Of a stretch of 53,111 bases of DNA, positions 45,333 to 53,111 are shown in pieces (position 1 is the stretch's first letter; every line of letters starts with the position of its first letter). The position numbers and the translations under genes are program-made. The stretch is from Pseudomonadota bacterium (GTDB lineage: Bacteria > Pseudomonadota > Alphaproteobacteria > Sphingomonadales > Sphingomonadaceae), in the NCBI GenBank assembly GCA_021849075.1, contig JAJZTH010000006.1, positions 1-53,111 of the forward strand, in the 5' to 3' direction. Below the pieces are notes generated by a model. It was not told the origin of the DNA and ran no database searches. It saw only the letters and a program-made list of their open reading frames with translations.

Positions 45333-45350
45333 ACGAATTTGTACGAAGAC

Positions 45351-45378
45351 GAAAATAGGTGGTGAATCCCCTATTTTC
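45351..45378 (+). promoter_or_regulatory. Hairpin with a GANTC site in the ftsZ leader
   Basis: A perfect 9-bp, AT-rich stem (45351-45359 with 45370-45378) encloses a 10-base loop that contains GAATC, a CcrM methylation target. It lies 60 bases before the ftsZ start. It could be an attenuator, processing site or methylation-sensitive promoter element; no T-run follows. Confidence 0.45.
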
Positions 45379-45438
45379 TGGTGTTAACGATTGAAGACGG
45401 TGTCGCTTCCTGACGAGGAAGCTGAGGGAGCAATATTT

Positions 45439-46887
45439 ATGAGCATTGAAATCAGCCCGCCCCATGTGGACGAACTGAAGCCGCGCATCGCGGTCATCGG
45501 CGTCGGTGGCGCGGGTGGCAATGCCATCGCGAACATGATCGCCGCCTCGGTCGAAGGCGTGGACTTCATCGTGGCGAACACGGACGCGCAGGCGCTCAAC
45601 AGCTCGCCAGCCGAACGTCGCATCCAGCTTGGCCCGCAAATTACCGAAGGTCTGGGCGCCGGTTCGCGCCCTGAAATCGGCAAGGCGGCGGCGGAAGAAA
45701 CCATCGTCTCGGTCGAAGAGGCGCTCAACGGCGCGCATATGTGCTTCATCACCGCCGGCATGGGCGGCGGCACCGGCACCGGCGCGGCCCCCGTCATCGC
45801 CAAGGCCGCGCGTGATCGCGGCATCCTGACCGTCGGCGTCGTGACCAAGCCCTTCACCTTCGAAGGCAATCGCCGCATGAAGTCGGCCGAAAGCGGCATC
45901 GAAGAGCTGCAGAAGCATGTCGATACGCTGATCGTCATTCCCAACCAGAATCTGTTCCTGATCGCCAATCCGAACACGACCTTCAAGGAAGCGTTCCAGA
46001 TGGCGGACGAGGTTCTGCAACAGGGCGTGCGTTCGATCACAGACCTCATGATCATGCCGGGCCTCATCAACCTCGACTTTGCCGACGTCCGTTCGGTGAT
46101 GGGGGAAATGGGCAAGGCGATGATGGGCACCGGCGAAGCGGAAGGCGACGGCCGTGCGCTTCAGGCCGCCGAAAAGGCGATCGCCAACCCGCTGCTCGAC
46201 GGCGTGTCGATGCGCGGCGCGAAGGGCGTCATCGTTTCGATCGTGGGTGGCGACGATATGCGCCTGATGGAAGTGGACGAAGCCGCCAATCATATTCGCG
46301 AACTGGTGGATCCGGACGCGAACATCATCTGGGGCAGCGCGTTCAACGACGGTCTCAATGGCAAGATCCGTGTGTCCGTGGTCGCCACCGGCATCGACAG
46401 CGATGTCGGCGCCCATGCTGCGCCGCTGACCCAGCCGTTCAGCTTCGCCAGCCGCCCGGCCGTGTCCGTGCCGCAGGCAGCCGCCCCGCGCCCCGCGCCG
46501 GTCGCGCCGCAGCCCGCGCCGGTCGCCGCCCCTGCTCCGGCTCCGGTGGCAAAGGCCGAACCCGAAGCGCTTGAACTCGATGTGCCCGAAGCGCCCGCAC
46601 CGGTTCAGCCTGCCGCTGCGCCCACGCCTTTCTCACCGCCCAAGGCTGCGGCCGTTTTCTCGGATGAAGGGCCGGATCAGGATGAACTGATCCTGGGTGA
46701 GGACAGCGCTGCGCCCGCACCGGCGCCCGCTGCACCGGCTCAGCCCGCGCCGCGCGTCGCCACCGGCGGCACCCTGTTCGAACGCATGGCCGGCCTGACC
46801 CGCGGCGCTGACAAGGGCGCCGGGGCGGACGACGGTACGCCGGGGGTCGATATCCCGCGTTTCCTCAACCGCCAGAATAATCAGTGA
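45439..46887 (+). CDS. ftsZ: Cell division GTPase FtsZ
   Basis: Tubulin homologue forming the Z-ring. The 482-residue protein has [14 protein letters not shown], the tubulin signature GGGTGTG at 109-115, the synergy (T7) region, and a long Pro/Ala-rich linker (from about residue 330) ending in the conserved C-terminal peptide DIPRFLNRQ at 471-479 that binds FtsA. ATG 45439 follows GAGGGAG at 8 bases; the frame upstream begins with a TTG and is not conserved-looking. A terminator follows, so ftsZ ends the dcw run; no lpxC follows. Confidence 0.97.
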   Translation: MSIEISPPHVDELKPRIAVIGVGGAGGNAIANMIAASVEGVDFIVANTDAQALNSSPAERRIQLGPQITEGLGAGSRPEIGKAAAEETIVSVEEALNGAHMCFITAGMGGGTGTGAAPVIAKAARDRGILTVGVVTKPFTFEGNRRMKSAESGIEELQKHVDTLIVIPNQNLFLIANPNTTFKEAFQMADEVLQQGVRSITDLMIMPGLINLDFADVRSVMGEMGKAMMGTGEAEGDGRALQAAEKAIANPLLDGVSMRGAKGVIVSIVGGDDMRLMEVDEAANHIRELVDPDANIIWGSAFNDGLNGKIRVSVVATGIDSDVGAHAAPLTQPFSFASRPAVSVPQAAAPRPAPVAPQPAPVAAPAPAPVAKAEPEALELDVPEAPAPVQPAAAPTPFSPPKAAAVFSDEGPDQDELILGEDSAAPAPAPAAPAQPAPRVATGGTLFERMAGLTRGADKGAGADDGTPGVDIPRFLNRQNNQ

Positions 46888-46922
46888 TCGTTCGGCGCAT
46901 CGCTGCGCCGTGACATGCCTTG

Positions 46923-46965
46923 AAGCGCGCCGTCGATTGCCTGGGGCAATCCGGCGCGCTTTTTC
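46923..46965 (+). terminator. Intrinsic terminator of the dcw cluster
   Basis: A 10-bp outer stem (46923-46932 with 46952-46961) and a 7-bp inner stem (46935-46941 with 46945-46951), followed by T-run to 46964. It lies 36 bases past the ftsZ stop. A smaller perfect hairpin (46893-46910, 7-bp stem, 4-base loop) stands in front of it. Confidence 0.88.
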
Positions 46966-47011
46966 ATGGGGCCAATTCCCCATTCCTCCTTTCATCGGCT
47001 AAGGCGCGGAC

Positions 47012-48883
47012 GTGAAACGCACTTCCTCCTGGATTCTCCGCAGTCTGCTGCTTGGCGCTGCGGCCAATGCCCCCGTGGCGCTCGCTCAGTCCGATCAGGC
47101 CCAACTGGTTCGTCCGCTCGATGCGGCCGATCTCAATGCGCATCTGTCGCGCCTTGCCGCCAATCCTCGCGATGTGGACGCCCTGATCGGGGCGGGGGAG
47201 GCCGCGCTTGCGCTGGATGATCCGCGCGCCGCCGCCGGTTTCTTCGCCCGCGCCGATGCGATCGAAAGCGGCAATGGCCGGATCAAGGCCGGGCTGGCCC
47301 GCGTCATGCTCAAGATGCAGAACCCGGTCGAGGCTCTGCGCCTGTTCGATCAAGCGGCGCGCTTGGGCTATCCCGATGCGACCATCCTGTCCGACCGCGC
47401 GCTGGCGAAGGACATGAACGGGGATCAGGCGGGCGCCCAGCGCGATTATTATGCCGCGCTTCAGCGGACGCCCAATGACGATGAACTGATCCGCCGCTAC
47501 GCCGCCTCGCTCGGCATATCGGGGCAGGTGGACGCATCGGAAAAGGTGCTGGAGCCGCTCCTCTACAAGAGCGACCGCGCCGCCTGGCGCTATCGCGCCT
47601 TCATTCTGGCGATGAACAACAAGCAGGCGGAGGCGAAGAAGGTCGCCGACCAGACGATGCCGCCGCAACTCGCCGCCGCCATCACCCCCTATATGCAGAA
47701 AATGCCCTATCTGACCGCCGCGCAAAAGGCCGCAGCGGTGCATCTGGGCCATTTCCCGCAACAGATCGGCACGACCATCGCCGCCATCACGCCGACCCCG
47801 CCCGCGCCGGGCATCAGCGTCGCCAAGGCCCCGGTCGCCGTGGCCGCCGCCCCCGCTACGACCCCGGCCAAGCCGCTCAGCCGCTCCGAGCAGCGCCGCC
47901 AGCAGCGTGAGGCCGCACGCCTCGCCCGCGCCGAGGGGCTGCGCGCCTCCCGCCAGCCCCGGCCAGCCGCCGCTCAGCCGCAACTGGCGCAGGCACGGAC
48001 GACGCAGCCTGTGCCGCCGTCCGCCACGCCGCCCTCCTCTCCGGCCCGCACCGCGCCGCAGACCTCCGCCGTGCAGCCGCTGCCCGTCGCGCCAGCGCCC
48101 GCGACACCGGCTCGTTCGACACCGCCCGTCGCGACCGCCGCCAACGGCGTGCAGGGGCCGCCCGCACCCGGCTTCGATTCGATCGACCGGCCTGCCCAGA
48201 CCGCTTCCACCCAGCCTGCGCCGCCCGCCGCGTCGACCGGATCACAGTTGAACGCCATCACGCTGGCGCAGGCGTCGACTCCGCCACAGGCATCGCCGCA
48301 ACCGCAATCCACGCCGCCTGCTGTTGCCGAGCCTGTGCCACCCCCGCCGCCCCAGCCCGATCCCGAGGCGACCCGCACGCTGGCCCAGATCATTCACGCC
48401 ATCGACGTGCCCGACGCCGAACGTCAGTCCAGCGTCGCCGCCGTCGATCTGGACGAAATCGCCGCGCTTCAGGCGCAACGCCGTCTCGAACGGCAGCAGG
48501 CGGCCCGCATCGCCGCCGACAAGGCAAAGAAGGACGCGGCCGCCAAGGCCAAGGCGGAGGCTGACGCCAAGGCAAAGGCTGAGGCGGAAGAAAAGAAGCG
48601 CCTCGCCGCCAACCCCTCGCGCAACTGGCTTCAGGTCGGCGTCGGCCAGAGCAAGTCCGCGTTGGGCTTCACCATGAAGGGCCTGCGCAAGAAATACACG
48701 ATCCTCTCGCGCCAGGATGGCTGGAGCGCGGGCTGGGGCCGCACCAACCGCCTGCTCGTCGGCCCCTTCGCCAGCTTCACCCGCGCCAAGGAACTGGAAA
48801 CCAACCTGAAGAAAGACGGCGCCGACGTCTTCGCCTGGAAGAGCGACGCGGGCGAAGTGGTGGAGAAACTGGCCGGCGAGTGA
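47012..48883 (+). CDS. Secreted TPR/SPOR-domain protein
   Basis: A 623-residue exported protein starting at GTG 47012: signal peptide of about 25 residues ending at ALAQ, TPR-like helices at about 40-200 (tetratricopeptide spacing), a 200-residue Pro/Ala/Gln-rich low-complexity region, a charged coiled coil at about 480-535 (Ala/Lys/Glu repeats), and a C-terminal SPOR domain from about 540 (WLQVGVGQSKSALGFTMKGL). The SPOR domain should bring it to denuded glycan at the septum. Its position right after ftsZ supports a division role. No enzyme motif seen. Confidence 0.88.
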   Translation: MKRTSSWILRSLLLGAAANAPVALAQSDQAQLVRPLDAADLNAHLSRLAANPRDVDALIGAGEAALALDDPRAAAGFFARADAIESGNGRIKAGLARVMLKMQNPVEALRLFDQAARLGYPDATILSDRALAKDMNGDQAGAQRDYYAALQRTPNDDELIRRYAASLGISGQVDASEKVLEPLLYKSDRAAWRYRAFILAMNNKQAEAKKVADQTMPPQLAAAITPYMQKMPYLTAAQKAAAVHLGHFPQQIGTTIAAITPTPPAPGISVAKAPVAVAAAPATTPAKPLSRSEQRRQQREAARLARAEGLRASRQPRPAAAQPQLAQARTTQPVPPSATPPSSPARTAPQTSAVQPLPVAPAPATPARSTPPVATAANGVQGPPAPGFDSIDRPAQTASTQPAPPAASTGSQLNAITLAQASTPPQASPQPQSTPPAVAEPVPPPPPQPDPEATRTLAQIIHAIDVPDAERQSSVAAVDLDEIAALQAQRRLERQQAARIAADKAKKDAAAKAKAEADAKAKAEAEEKKRLAANPSRNWLQVGVGQSKSALGFTMKGLRKKYTILSRQDGWSAGWGRTNRLLVGPFASFTRAKELETNLKKDGADVFAWKSDAGEVVEKLAGE

Positions 48884-48919
48884 TGGCGCGGCTCAGGATG
48901 GCCGCTATGCACCAACCTC

Positions 48920-48996
48920 CGTCACCCCGGACCTGATCCGGGGTCCCGCTGCTTTTGCCTAGAAAAGCGGGATGCCGGGTCAAGTCCGGCATGACG
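48920..48996. repeat. Three-hairpin (cruciform) intergenic repeat
   Basis: An outer stem CGTCA/TGACG (48920-48924 with 48992-48996) encloses three hairpins: 48925-48943, 48945-48971 and 48972-48992. The CCCCGGACCTGATCCGGGG core resembles a repeat often seen between genes in alphaproteobacteria. Only one copy lies in the window. Confidence 0.75.
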
Positions 48997-49076
48997 AATG
49001 AGAGGAGCGACTGAGAGCAGTAGCGATTGTTGGCGTCGTCGCGTAATATAGTCATTCGCAGTAGGAGGCAGAGCGA

Positions 49077-49349
49077 ATGCATATTTGGCCTCTTGTTCGT
49101 GGCCCTATTGGCCTGTTTGGATCGGCTTGGCATTGCTCATAGCGCGGTTTCAGCGCATCCTTCCTTCTGATTTCGGCTCTTCTTCTGGTGGTTCTCGCAT
49201 GCCAGGGGTTTCAGATGTCTGGCCGGTACAGTCCCAGTGTCGCCTTTCCATATGTGATGGATGGCCTATTCATAATCGGTAGCCTCGGGGCCATGTTATG
49301 TTTGGTATTTACGGTCCTGTTGTGGATGAGAGAGGTTCGCGACAAATGA
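49077..49349 (+). pseudogene. Probable frameshifted small membrane-protein gene
   Basis: A strong AGGAGG lies 8 bases before ATG 49077, but the frame stops after 21 codons. In the other two frames there are hydrophobic, helix-like stretches: IFGLLFVALLACL (about 49083-49120), then LISALLLVVLACQGF and GLFIIGSLGAMLCLVFTVLLWM up to a stop at 49347-49349. Joining them needs two frame changes, one just after the ATG and one near 49160. The stretch is visibly less GC-rich than its neighbours. A remaining intact piece is ATG 49215-49349 (44 codons). Alternative: sequencing errors in a real gene. Confidence 0.35.
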
Positions 49350-49477
49350 TGCGAGTCATCGGTCGTTCCTGAAAGGCACTATTTCGATTTCAACGCCAAA
49401 CCCGCCGCCGCACAAATATTGCACACCCGCACCACGAACCGTTCAAACCCGCCCGATAATGCTCTAGGAGCCGTCCC

Positions 49478-50638
49478 ATGACGACGCTCGCCTCCTATGC
49501 CTGCCATCCTTCCGCCAGCCGTGGCCGCCTCCATGCCGAGGTGGGGGGCGAGATGCGTGGGCCGCGCGATATGTTCCAGCGCGACCGGGATCGCATCATC
49601 CATTCGATCGCGTTTCGCCGGCTTCGCCACAAGACGCAGGTGTTCGTTTCGCCCGATGGCGATCATTTCCGCGTCCGCCTGACCCATAGTCTGGAGGTCG
49701 CCCAGATCGGCCGCACCACCGCCCGCACGCTGGGCCTGAACGAAGATCTGACCGAAGCGCTCTGCCTTGCCCATGACATTGGCCATCCGCCCTTCGGCCA
49801 TGCCGGGGAAGATGCGCTGGAAGCCGCGCTGGACGATCATGGCGGGTTCGATCACAACGCCCACACGCTGCGCACGCTGATGCTGCTGGAAAGTCCATAC
49901 CCCCGTTTTCGCGGCCTCAACCTCAGCTGGGAAATGCTGGAGGGGCTGGCCAAGCATAATGGCCCAATCGCCCATCCCGGCTGGGCGATGCGCGAACTGG
50001 ACGCGCTCTACCCGCTGAACCTGACCAGCCATGCCTCGCTGGAGGCGCAGCTGGCCGCCATTTCGGATGATATCGCCTATGACAATCACGATATTGACGA
50101 TGGCCTGCGCGCCGGGCTGCTGACGCTCGACCAGTTGCTGGAAGTGCCGCTAGTCCGCACCTGCTGGGACCGGGTGCGCGCCCGCTATCCCGATGTGCCG
50201 GCCGACCGGTTGCTGCGTGAACTGGTGCGCGAACAGATTGGCGTCATGGCCAATGACCTGATCGAGGCGACCCGCCGCAACATCGCGGAATCGGGCGTGG
50301 AAACGGTGGAGGATGTCCGTGCGCTCGGCCGCACGCTCGTCGCCTTCTCGCCCGAACTGGAACAGCAGGAACGCGACCTCAAGCGCTTCATGTACGCCAC
50401 CCTCTACCACCATCCCGAGCAGCTTGCCGCAGCCGACCGAGCGCGCGTGATCGTGACCGATCTGTTCCGCGCCTATCAGGCCGATCCCGCCCTGATGCCG
50501 CCCGAATGGCGCGACGATTGCGCCTTGCAGGAGCCAACCCGCAGCCGCCACATCGCCGATTTCATCGCCGGCATGACCGACCGCTATGCCGAAAAGCGCC
50601 ACGCCGAAATTTGCGGGGCGATGGCGGCGTCAGCTTAG
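49478..50638 (+). CDS. dgt: Deoxyguanosinetriphosphate triphosphohydrolase-like protein
   Basis: HD-domain hydrolase expected to split dNTPs into nucleoside and triphosphate. The 386-residue protein shows [34 protein letters not shown] and [15 protein letters not shown] with the metal-binding His and Asp residues, plus [10 protein letters not shown]. It is of the shorter dGTPase-like type common in alphaproteobacteria, not the 505-residue E. coli Dgt. A CTAGGAG site precedes the ATG. A palindromic hairpin follows the stop codon. Confidence 0.93.
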   Translation: MTTLASYACHPSASRGRLHAEVGGEMRGPRDMFQRDRDRIIHSIAFRRLRHKTQVFVSPDGDHFRVRLTHSLEVAQIGRTTARTLGLNEDLTEALCLAHDIGHPPFGHAGEDALEAALDDHGGFDHNAHTLRTLMLLESPYPRFRGLNLSWEMLEGLAKHNGPIAHPGWAMRELDALYPLNLTSHASLEAQLAAISDDIAYDNHDIDDGLRAGLLTLDQLLEVPLVRTCWDRVRARYPDVPADRLLRELVREQIGVMANDLIEATRRNIAESGVETVEDVRALGRTLVAFSPELEQQERDLKRFMYATLYHHPEQLAAADRARVIVTDLFRAYQADPALMPPEWRDDCALQEPTRSRHIADFIAGMTDRYAEKRHAEICGAMAASA

Positions 50639-50642
50639 GATT

Positions 50643-50676
50643 TTCGTCATTGCTTCGCTTTGCTCGCAATGACGAA
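50643..50676. repeat. Hairpin repeat after dgt
   Basis: An 11-bp perfect stem (50643-50653 with 50666-50676) around a 12-base loop, containing CGTCATTGC/GCAATGACG, a widespread bacterial intergenic repeat core. It starts 4 bases after the dgt stop and may mark the transcript end, though no T-run follows. Confidence 0.7.
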
Positions 50677-50758
50677 CAGGGGATGATGCTGGCATCCGAA
50701 ACGATCCGTTCCCACCCCGCTTCTTGCCGCTCCGCGCTCGCCGCGATAGCCGTGCCGC

Positions 50759-51052
50759 ATGACCCTGCACCCCCAGATTGCGGCCTTCGCCGCCCAGCTT
50801 GACGATCTTGCCAGCCTGCTGCGCCGCCATGATGCGCGCCCGTGGGCGGACAGGGTCGATCTTCTCCACCGCATGATCGCGGATTCCAATTTCAACGGGG
50901 TTCAGCGCTTTCTGGCGCTGTTCGAAGGGGAAGGGGGCTTTGCCGACGTCACCCTTTCCGATGCGCAGGCGAACGCAGACCTCGCCGCCTGCCGTGCGGC
51001 CGCCCTCGCCATGGCGCGGCGTCTGGCAAAAGAAGAACAGGCAGGCGATTGA
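50759..51052 (+). CDS. Small protein of unknown function
   Basis: A 97-residue, helical, soluble protein (LDDLASLLRRHDARPWADRV, then HRMIADSNFNGVQRFLALF). The pattern of a tryptophan followed by a loop with FNGVQRFLALFEGEGGFADV faintly resembles small DUF6966-like proteins, but I cannot confirm that. No clear ribosome site precedes the ATG. It lies between dgt and the glycine riboswitch. Coding is favoured by codon use and the absence of a better frame. Confidence 0.65.
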   Translation: MTLHPQIAAFAAQLDDLASLLRRHDARPWADRVDLLHRMIADSNFNGVQRFLALFEGEGGFADVTLSDAQANADLAACRAAALAMARRLAKEEQAGD

Positions 51053-51090
51053 CGCGCCCCGTCCTTTGACGCAATGCACAAAGCGTCTCT

Positions 51091-51106
51091 GGCGGATTCG
51101 TCCGCC
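51091..51106. terminator. Short hairpin before the riboswitch
   Basis: GGCGGA and TCCGCC pair around a TTCG tetraloop. It lies 38 bases after the small-protein gene and 7 bases before the riboswitch, so it could end the upstream transcript or be part of the riboswitch leader. No T-run. Confidence 0.35.
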
Positions 51107-51112
51107 GGGCAT

Positions 51113-51315
51113 GATGCGGGAGAGCATGGGAAGCCTTTGAGGCCACCCCGTCACCGAAGGAGCAACCGCCCCGGAATCTCTCAGGTTAAAGGACCGCATC
51201 GCGCGCAAGGCACTCTGGAAAGCGGACGGGCAGATGCGCCGTCCCACCGAAGGGGTAAGCCATGTGGCCGCAAGGCCGCTGGTCAAAGCTCTCAGGTTCC
51301 GTGACAGAGGGGGTG
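51113..51315 (+). promoter_or_regulatory. Tandem glycine riboswitch
   Basis: Two glycine aptamers in series. Aptamer 1 (51113-51200) has P1 GATGCGG/CCGCATC, GGGAGAG, CACCGAAGGAGCAA and CTCTCAGG followed by GGACCG. After a 10-base linker, aptamer 2 (about 51211-51315) repeats CACCGAAGGGG and CTCTCAGGTTCCGTGACAGAG. These are the canonical glycine riboswitch boxes. The expression platform lies in 51316-51388, with a GCCCG/CGGGC hairpin at 51329-51342. Glycine binding would turn on gcvT-gcvH. Confidence 0.95.
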
Positions 51316-51388
51316 GCAGTAGTAACAGGCCCGACTCCGGGCATGGCTATGCTGTCGCGCTCAAACCCCTGCACGGAAAGGCCGCTCC

Positions 51389-52540
51389 ATGTCCGGCGCC
51401 GACGATATCGCTCATCTCGAAGAAGAATTGCCGCTCGGCGAACTGCCGCTCGATGCCTGGCACCGTGCGAAGGGCGCGCGCATGGTCGGCTTTGCCGGCT
51501 ATCATATGCCGATTCAGTATGAAGGCATCATGGCCGAACATAGCTGGACCCGCGAACATGCCGGCCTGTTCGACGTCAGCCATATGGGCCAGCTCACTTT
51601 TTCGGGTGAGGGCGTGGACGATGTGCTCGAACATATTCTGCCCAGCGACATCAAGGGGCTGAAGCCTTTCCGTCAGCGTTATTCGATGCTGCTCGATGAA
51701 GAGGGCGGCATCCTGGACGACCTGATGGTGTCGCGTCCGGGCGATGGCGCGTTCGACGGCGCGGCTATCTACATGGTCGTCAATGGCGCGACCAAATATG
51801 ACGATATGGGCTGGATAATCGATTATCTGCCCGACGAAGTCGTGATGAACCATATGGAAGATCAGGCGCTGCTGGCGCTGCAGGGGCCGGAAGCGAGCGA
51901 AGCGCTGGCCGCGCTGATCCCCGAAACCGCCGATCTCCTCTTCATGCAGTCGGGCCTCTTCACCTGGCGCGGCGTGCAGCTGTGGATCAGCCGTTCGGGC
52001 TATACCGGCGAAGACGGGTTCGAAATCAGCGTGCCCGCCGATGACGTCGCCCTGCTGGCTGATGCGCTGTGCGCCCTGCCGCAGGTCAAGCCGATCGGCC
52101 TTGGCGCGCGCGATTCGCTGCGTCTGGAGGCGGGCCTGCCGCTTTATGGTCATGACCTGTCGCCCGCCGTCAGCACCATCGGCGCGGATCTGGGCTTCGC
52201 CATTCAGAAGCGCCGGCGGGAAGAAGGTGGCTTCATCGGCCATGCCCGCGTCATGAAGGAACTGGCCGACGGGCCGGGTTCCAAGCGCGTTGGCCTGAAG
52301 ATCGAAGGTCGCCTGCCGGCCCGCGAAGGCGCGAAAATCTTCTCCGGCGCGGTCGAAGTCGGCGAAGTGACGTCGGGCGGTTTCGCCCCGACCGTGGGCG
52401 CGCCGATCGCCATGGGCTGGGTCAGCCTGCCCGACAGCGCGCTTGGCACCGCGCTCGAAATCGAAGTGCGTGGCAAGCGCATCGCCGCGGTGGTTGCGCC
52501 GATGCCGTTCGTTCCGCATCGTTACCGCCGCAAGGCTTGA
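51389..52540 (+). CDS. gcvT: Glycine cleavage system T protein (aminomethyltransferase)
   Basis: Transfers the methylene of the H-protein-bound aminomethyl group to tetrahydrofolate. The 383-residue protein has the [15 protein letters not shown] start region, [25 protein letters not shown] and [18 protein letters not shown], all GcvT motifs. It lies directly under the glycine riboswitch and 28 bases before gcvH. The folate-binding aspartate region ([12 protein letters not shown]) is intact. Confidence 0.96.
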   Translation: MSGADDIAHLEEELPLGELPLDAWHRAKGARMVGFAGYHMPIQYEGIMAEHSWTREHAGLFDVSHMGQLTFSGEGVDDVLEHILPSDIKGLKPFRQRYSMLLDEEGGILDDLMVSRPGDGAFDGAAIYMVVNGATKYDDMGWIIDYLPDEVVMNHMEDQALLALQGPEASEALAALIPETADLLFMQSGLFTWRGVQLWISRSGYTGEDGFEISVPADDVALLADALCALPQVKPIGLGARDSLRLEAGLPLYGHDLSPAVSTIGADLGFAIQKRRREEGGFIGHARVMKELADGPGSKRVGLKIEGRLPAREGAKIFSGAVEVGEVTSGGFAPTVGAPIAMGWVSLPDSALGTALEIEVRGKRIAAVVAPMPFVPHRYRRKA

Positions 52541-52568
52541 GTCTTTTATTCTTGCAAGGGGACAGTTG

Positions 52569-52940
52569 ATGAGCCGCTATTTCACCGACGAACATGAATG
52601 GATCGACGTAGAGGGCGAAATCGCCACCGTCGGCATCACCGACTATGCGCAGGAACAGCTGGGCGACATCGTATTCGTCGAACTGCCTGCCGAAGGCACG
52701 ACGTTCGACAAGGGTGACGACGCCGCCGTCGTGGAATCGGTCAAGGCCGCGTCCGACGTCTATGCGCCGATCTCGGGCGAAGTCGTCGAAAGCAACGGCG
52801 CGCTGGAAGACGAACCCGCGCTGGTCAACAGCGACGCCGAAGAAGATGGCTGGTTCTTCAAGCTGCGCATCGCCGACGCCAGCGAACTGGACGGCCTGAT
52901 GAACGAAGCCGCCTACAAGAAGTTCGTGGCCTCGCTTTAA
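52569..52940 (+). CDS. gcvH: Glycine cleavage system H protein
   Basis: Lipoyl carrier of the glycine cleavage system. The 123-residue protein has [15 protein letters not shown] at the start and the lipoylation site K59 in [20 protein letters not shown] 52569 gives the standard length; the frame runs upstream only through the end of gcvT. The next gene in most genomes, gcvP, is not visible before the window ends; a repeat element follows. Confidence 0.97.
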   Translation: MSRYFTDEHEWIDVEGEIATVGITDYAQEQLGDIVFVELPAEGTTFDKGDDAAVVESVKAASDVYAPISGEVVESNGALEDEPALVNSDAEEDGWFFKLRIADASELDGLMNEAAYKKFVASL

Positions 52941-52954
52941 TCAACAAAAATAAG

Positions 52955-53085
52955 CCCCTCCCTTTCAAGGGAGGGGGAAGGGGTGGGTGGCGAGCGAAGC
53001 GAGCCTTGCGACCTAGCCTCAGGCGTTGCCAGCGATTGCTGCGCAATCGCACCCACCCCCCGGCCCCTCCCTTGAAAGGGAGGGG
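52955..53085. repeat. Composite nested palindromic element after gcvH
   Basis: Two near-identical hairpins (52955-52976 and 53064-53085, CCCCTCCCTT arms) flank an outer stem (52980-52989 with 53050-53059, GGGGTGGGTG/CACCCACCCC), inside which GCGATTGC/GCAATCGC forms a further 8-bp hairpin (53032-53050). The whole 131-base block is an inverted repeat with internal stems, placed 14 bases after the gcvH stop. Confidence 0.85.
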
Positions 53086-53111
53086 AGTGGAGAAATACAT
53101 GCGCAGATCGG

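Noticed and set aside
46439..46735. Pro/Ala-rich repetitive DNA in the 3' part of ftsZ as a separate repeat
   Set aside because: It is the normal low-complexity linker of FtsZ; the repeats are codon-level, not a DNA element.
49379..49477. Possible divergent iron-sulfur carrier gene upstream of dgt
   Set aside because: Such a gene often neighbours dgt in relatives, but no minus-strand frame here shows the cysteine motif.
51066..51094. TTGACG as a -35 for the riboswitch transcript
   Set aside because: No acceptable -10 hexamer lies 16-18 bases downstream.
53099..53111. ATG at the right edge with a GGAG about 8 bases upstream
   Set aside because: Only four codons are visible (M-R-R-S) and they do not match the usual start of gcvP; not enough to call a gene.

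Overview
The window is a GC-rich chromosomal segment whose gene families and gene order point to an alphaproteobacterium, most likely of the Sphingomonadaceae (Sphingobium/Sphingomonas type). The evidence is: murB lies inside the division and cell-wall cluster between murC and ddl; argS, a SPOR protein, nagZ, scpA, scpB and tatABC follow one another; there is a SUV3-like helicase; and several palindromic intergenic repeats are of a kind common in sphingomonads. The genus is inferred from style and was not checked by search. No prophage, insertion sequence, CRISPR array, rRNA or tRNA was seen.

Layout. 1-8.4 kb: a sodium:alanine-type symporter (minus); glmM, a small zinc-ribbon protein, thiD and rnhB (plus, overlapping); a ureohydrolase plus amino-acid permease pair (minus), divergent from a pyrroline/piperideine-2-carboxylate reductase. 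8.1-17 kb: a SUV3-like RNA helicase and an S4 protein (minus), an M23 peptidase and a sugar-nucleotidyltransferase-like protein (plus), then ispH-thrB-rnhA (minus) and a lipoprotein. 17-23.6 kb: argS, SPOR protein, nagZ, scpA, scpB, tatA, tatB, tatC. 23.6-28 kb: a small entericidin lipoprotein, a structured intergenic region that may encode a small RNA, a SleB-like wall hydrolase, a cysteine synthase and two membrane proteins.

28-47 kb is a complete division and cell-wall (dcw) cluster: mraZ, rsmH, ftsL, ftsI, murE, murF, mraY, murD, ftsW, murG, murC, murB, ddl, ftsQ, ftsA, ftsZ. Most genes overlap by 1-8 bases, so translational coupling is likely. Three evenly spaced boxes matching the MraZ operator lie just upstream, and an intrinsic terminator follows ftsZ. 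Together with glmM (UDP-GlcNAc supply), nagZ (wall recycling), the M23 and SleB hydrolases and two SPOR proteins, the window is rich in peptidoglycan functions.

47-53.1 kb: a TPR/SPOR secreted protein, a repeat-bearing spacer with a decayed small membrane-protein gene, a dGTPase-like protein, a small unknown protein, and a tandem glycine riboswitch in front of gcvT-gcvH.

The least-explained parts are the intergenic elements. They are: a minus-strand two-hairpin structure with C-rich loops and its own terminator (about 23.95-24.05 kb); three copies of a directional palindromic element, one splitting murG from murC; another palindrome read in frame inside a protein gene; and a ureohydrolase/reductase neighbourhood that could convert 2-ketoarginine to proline.
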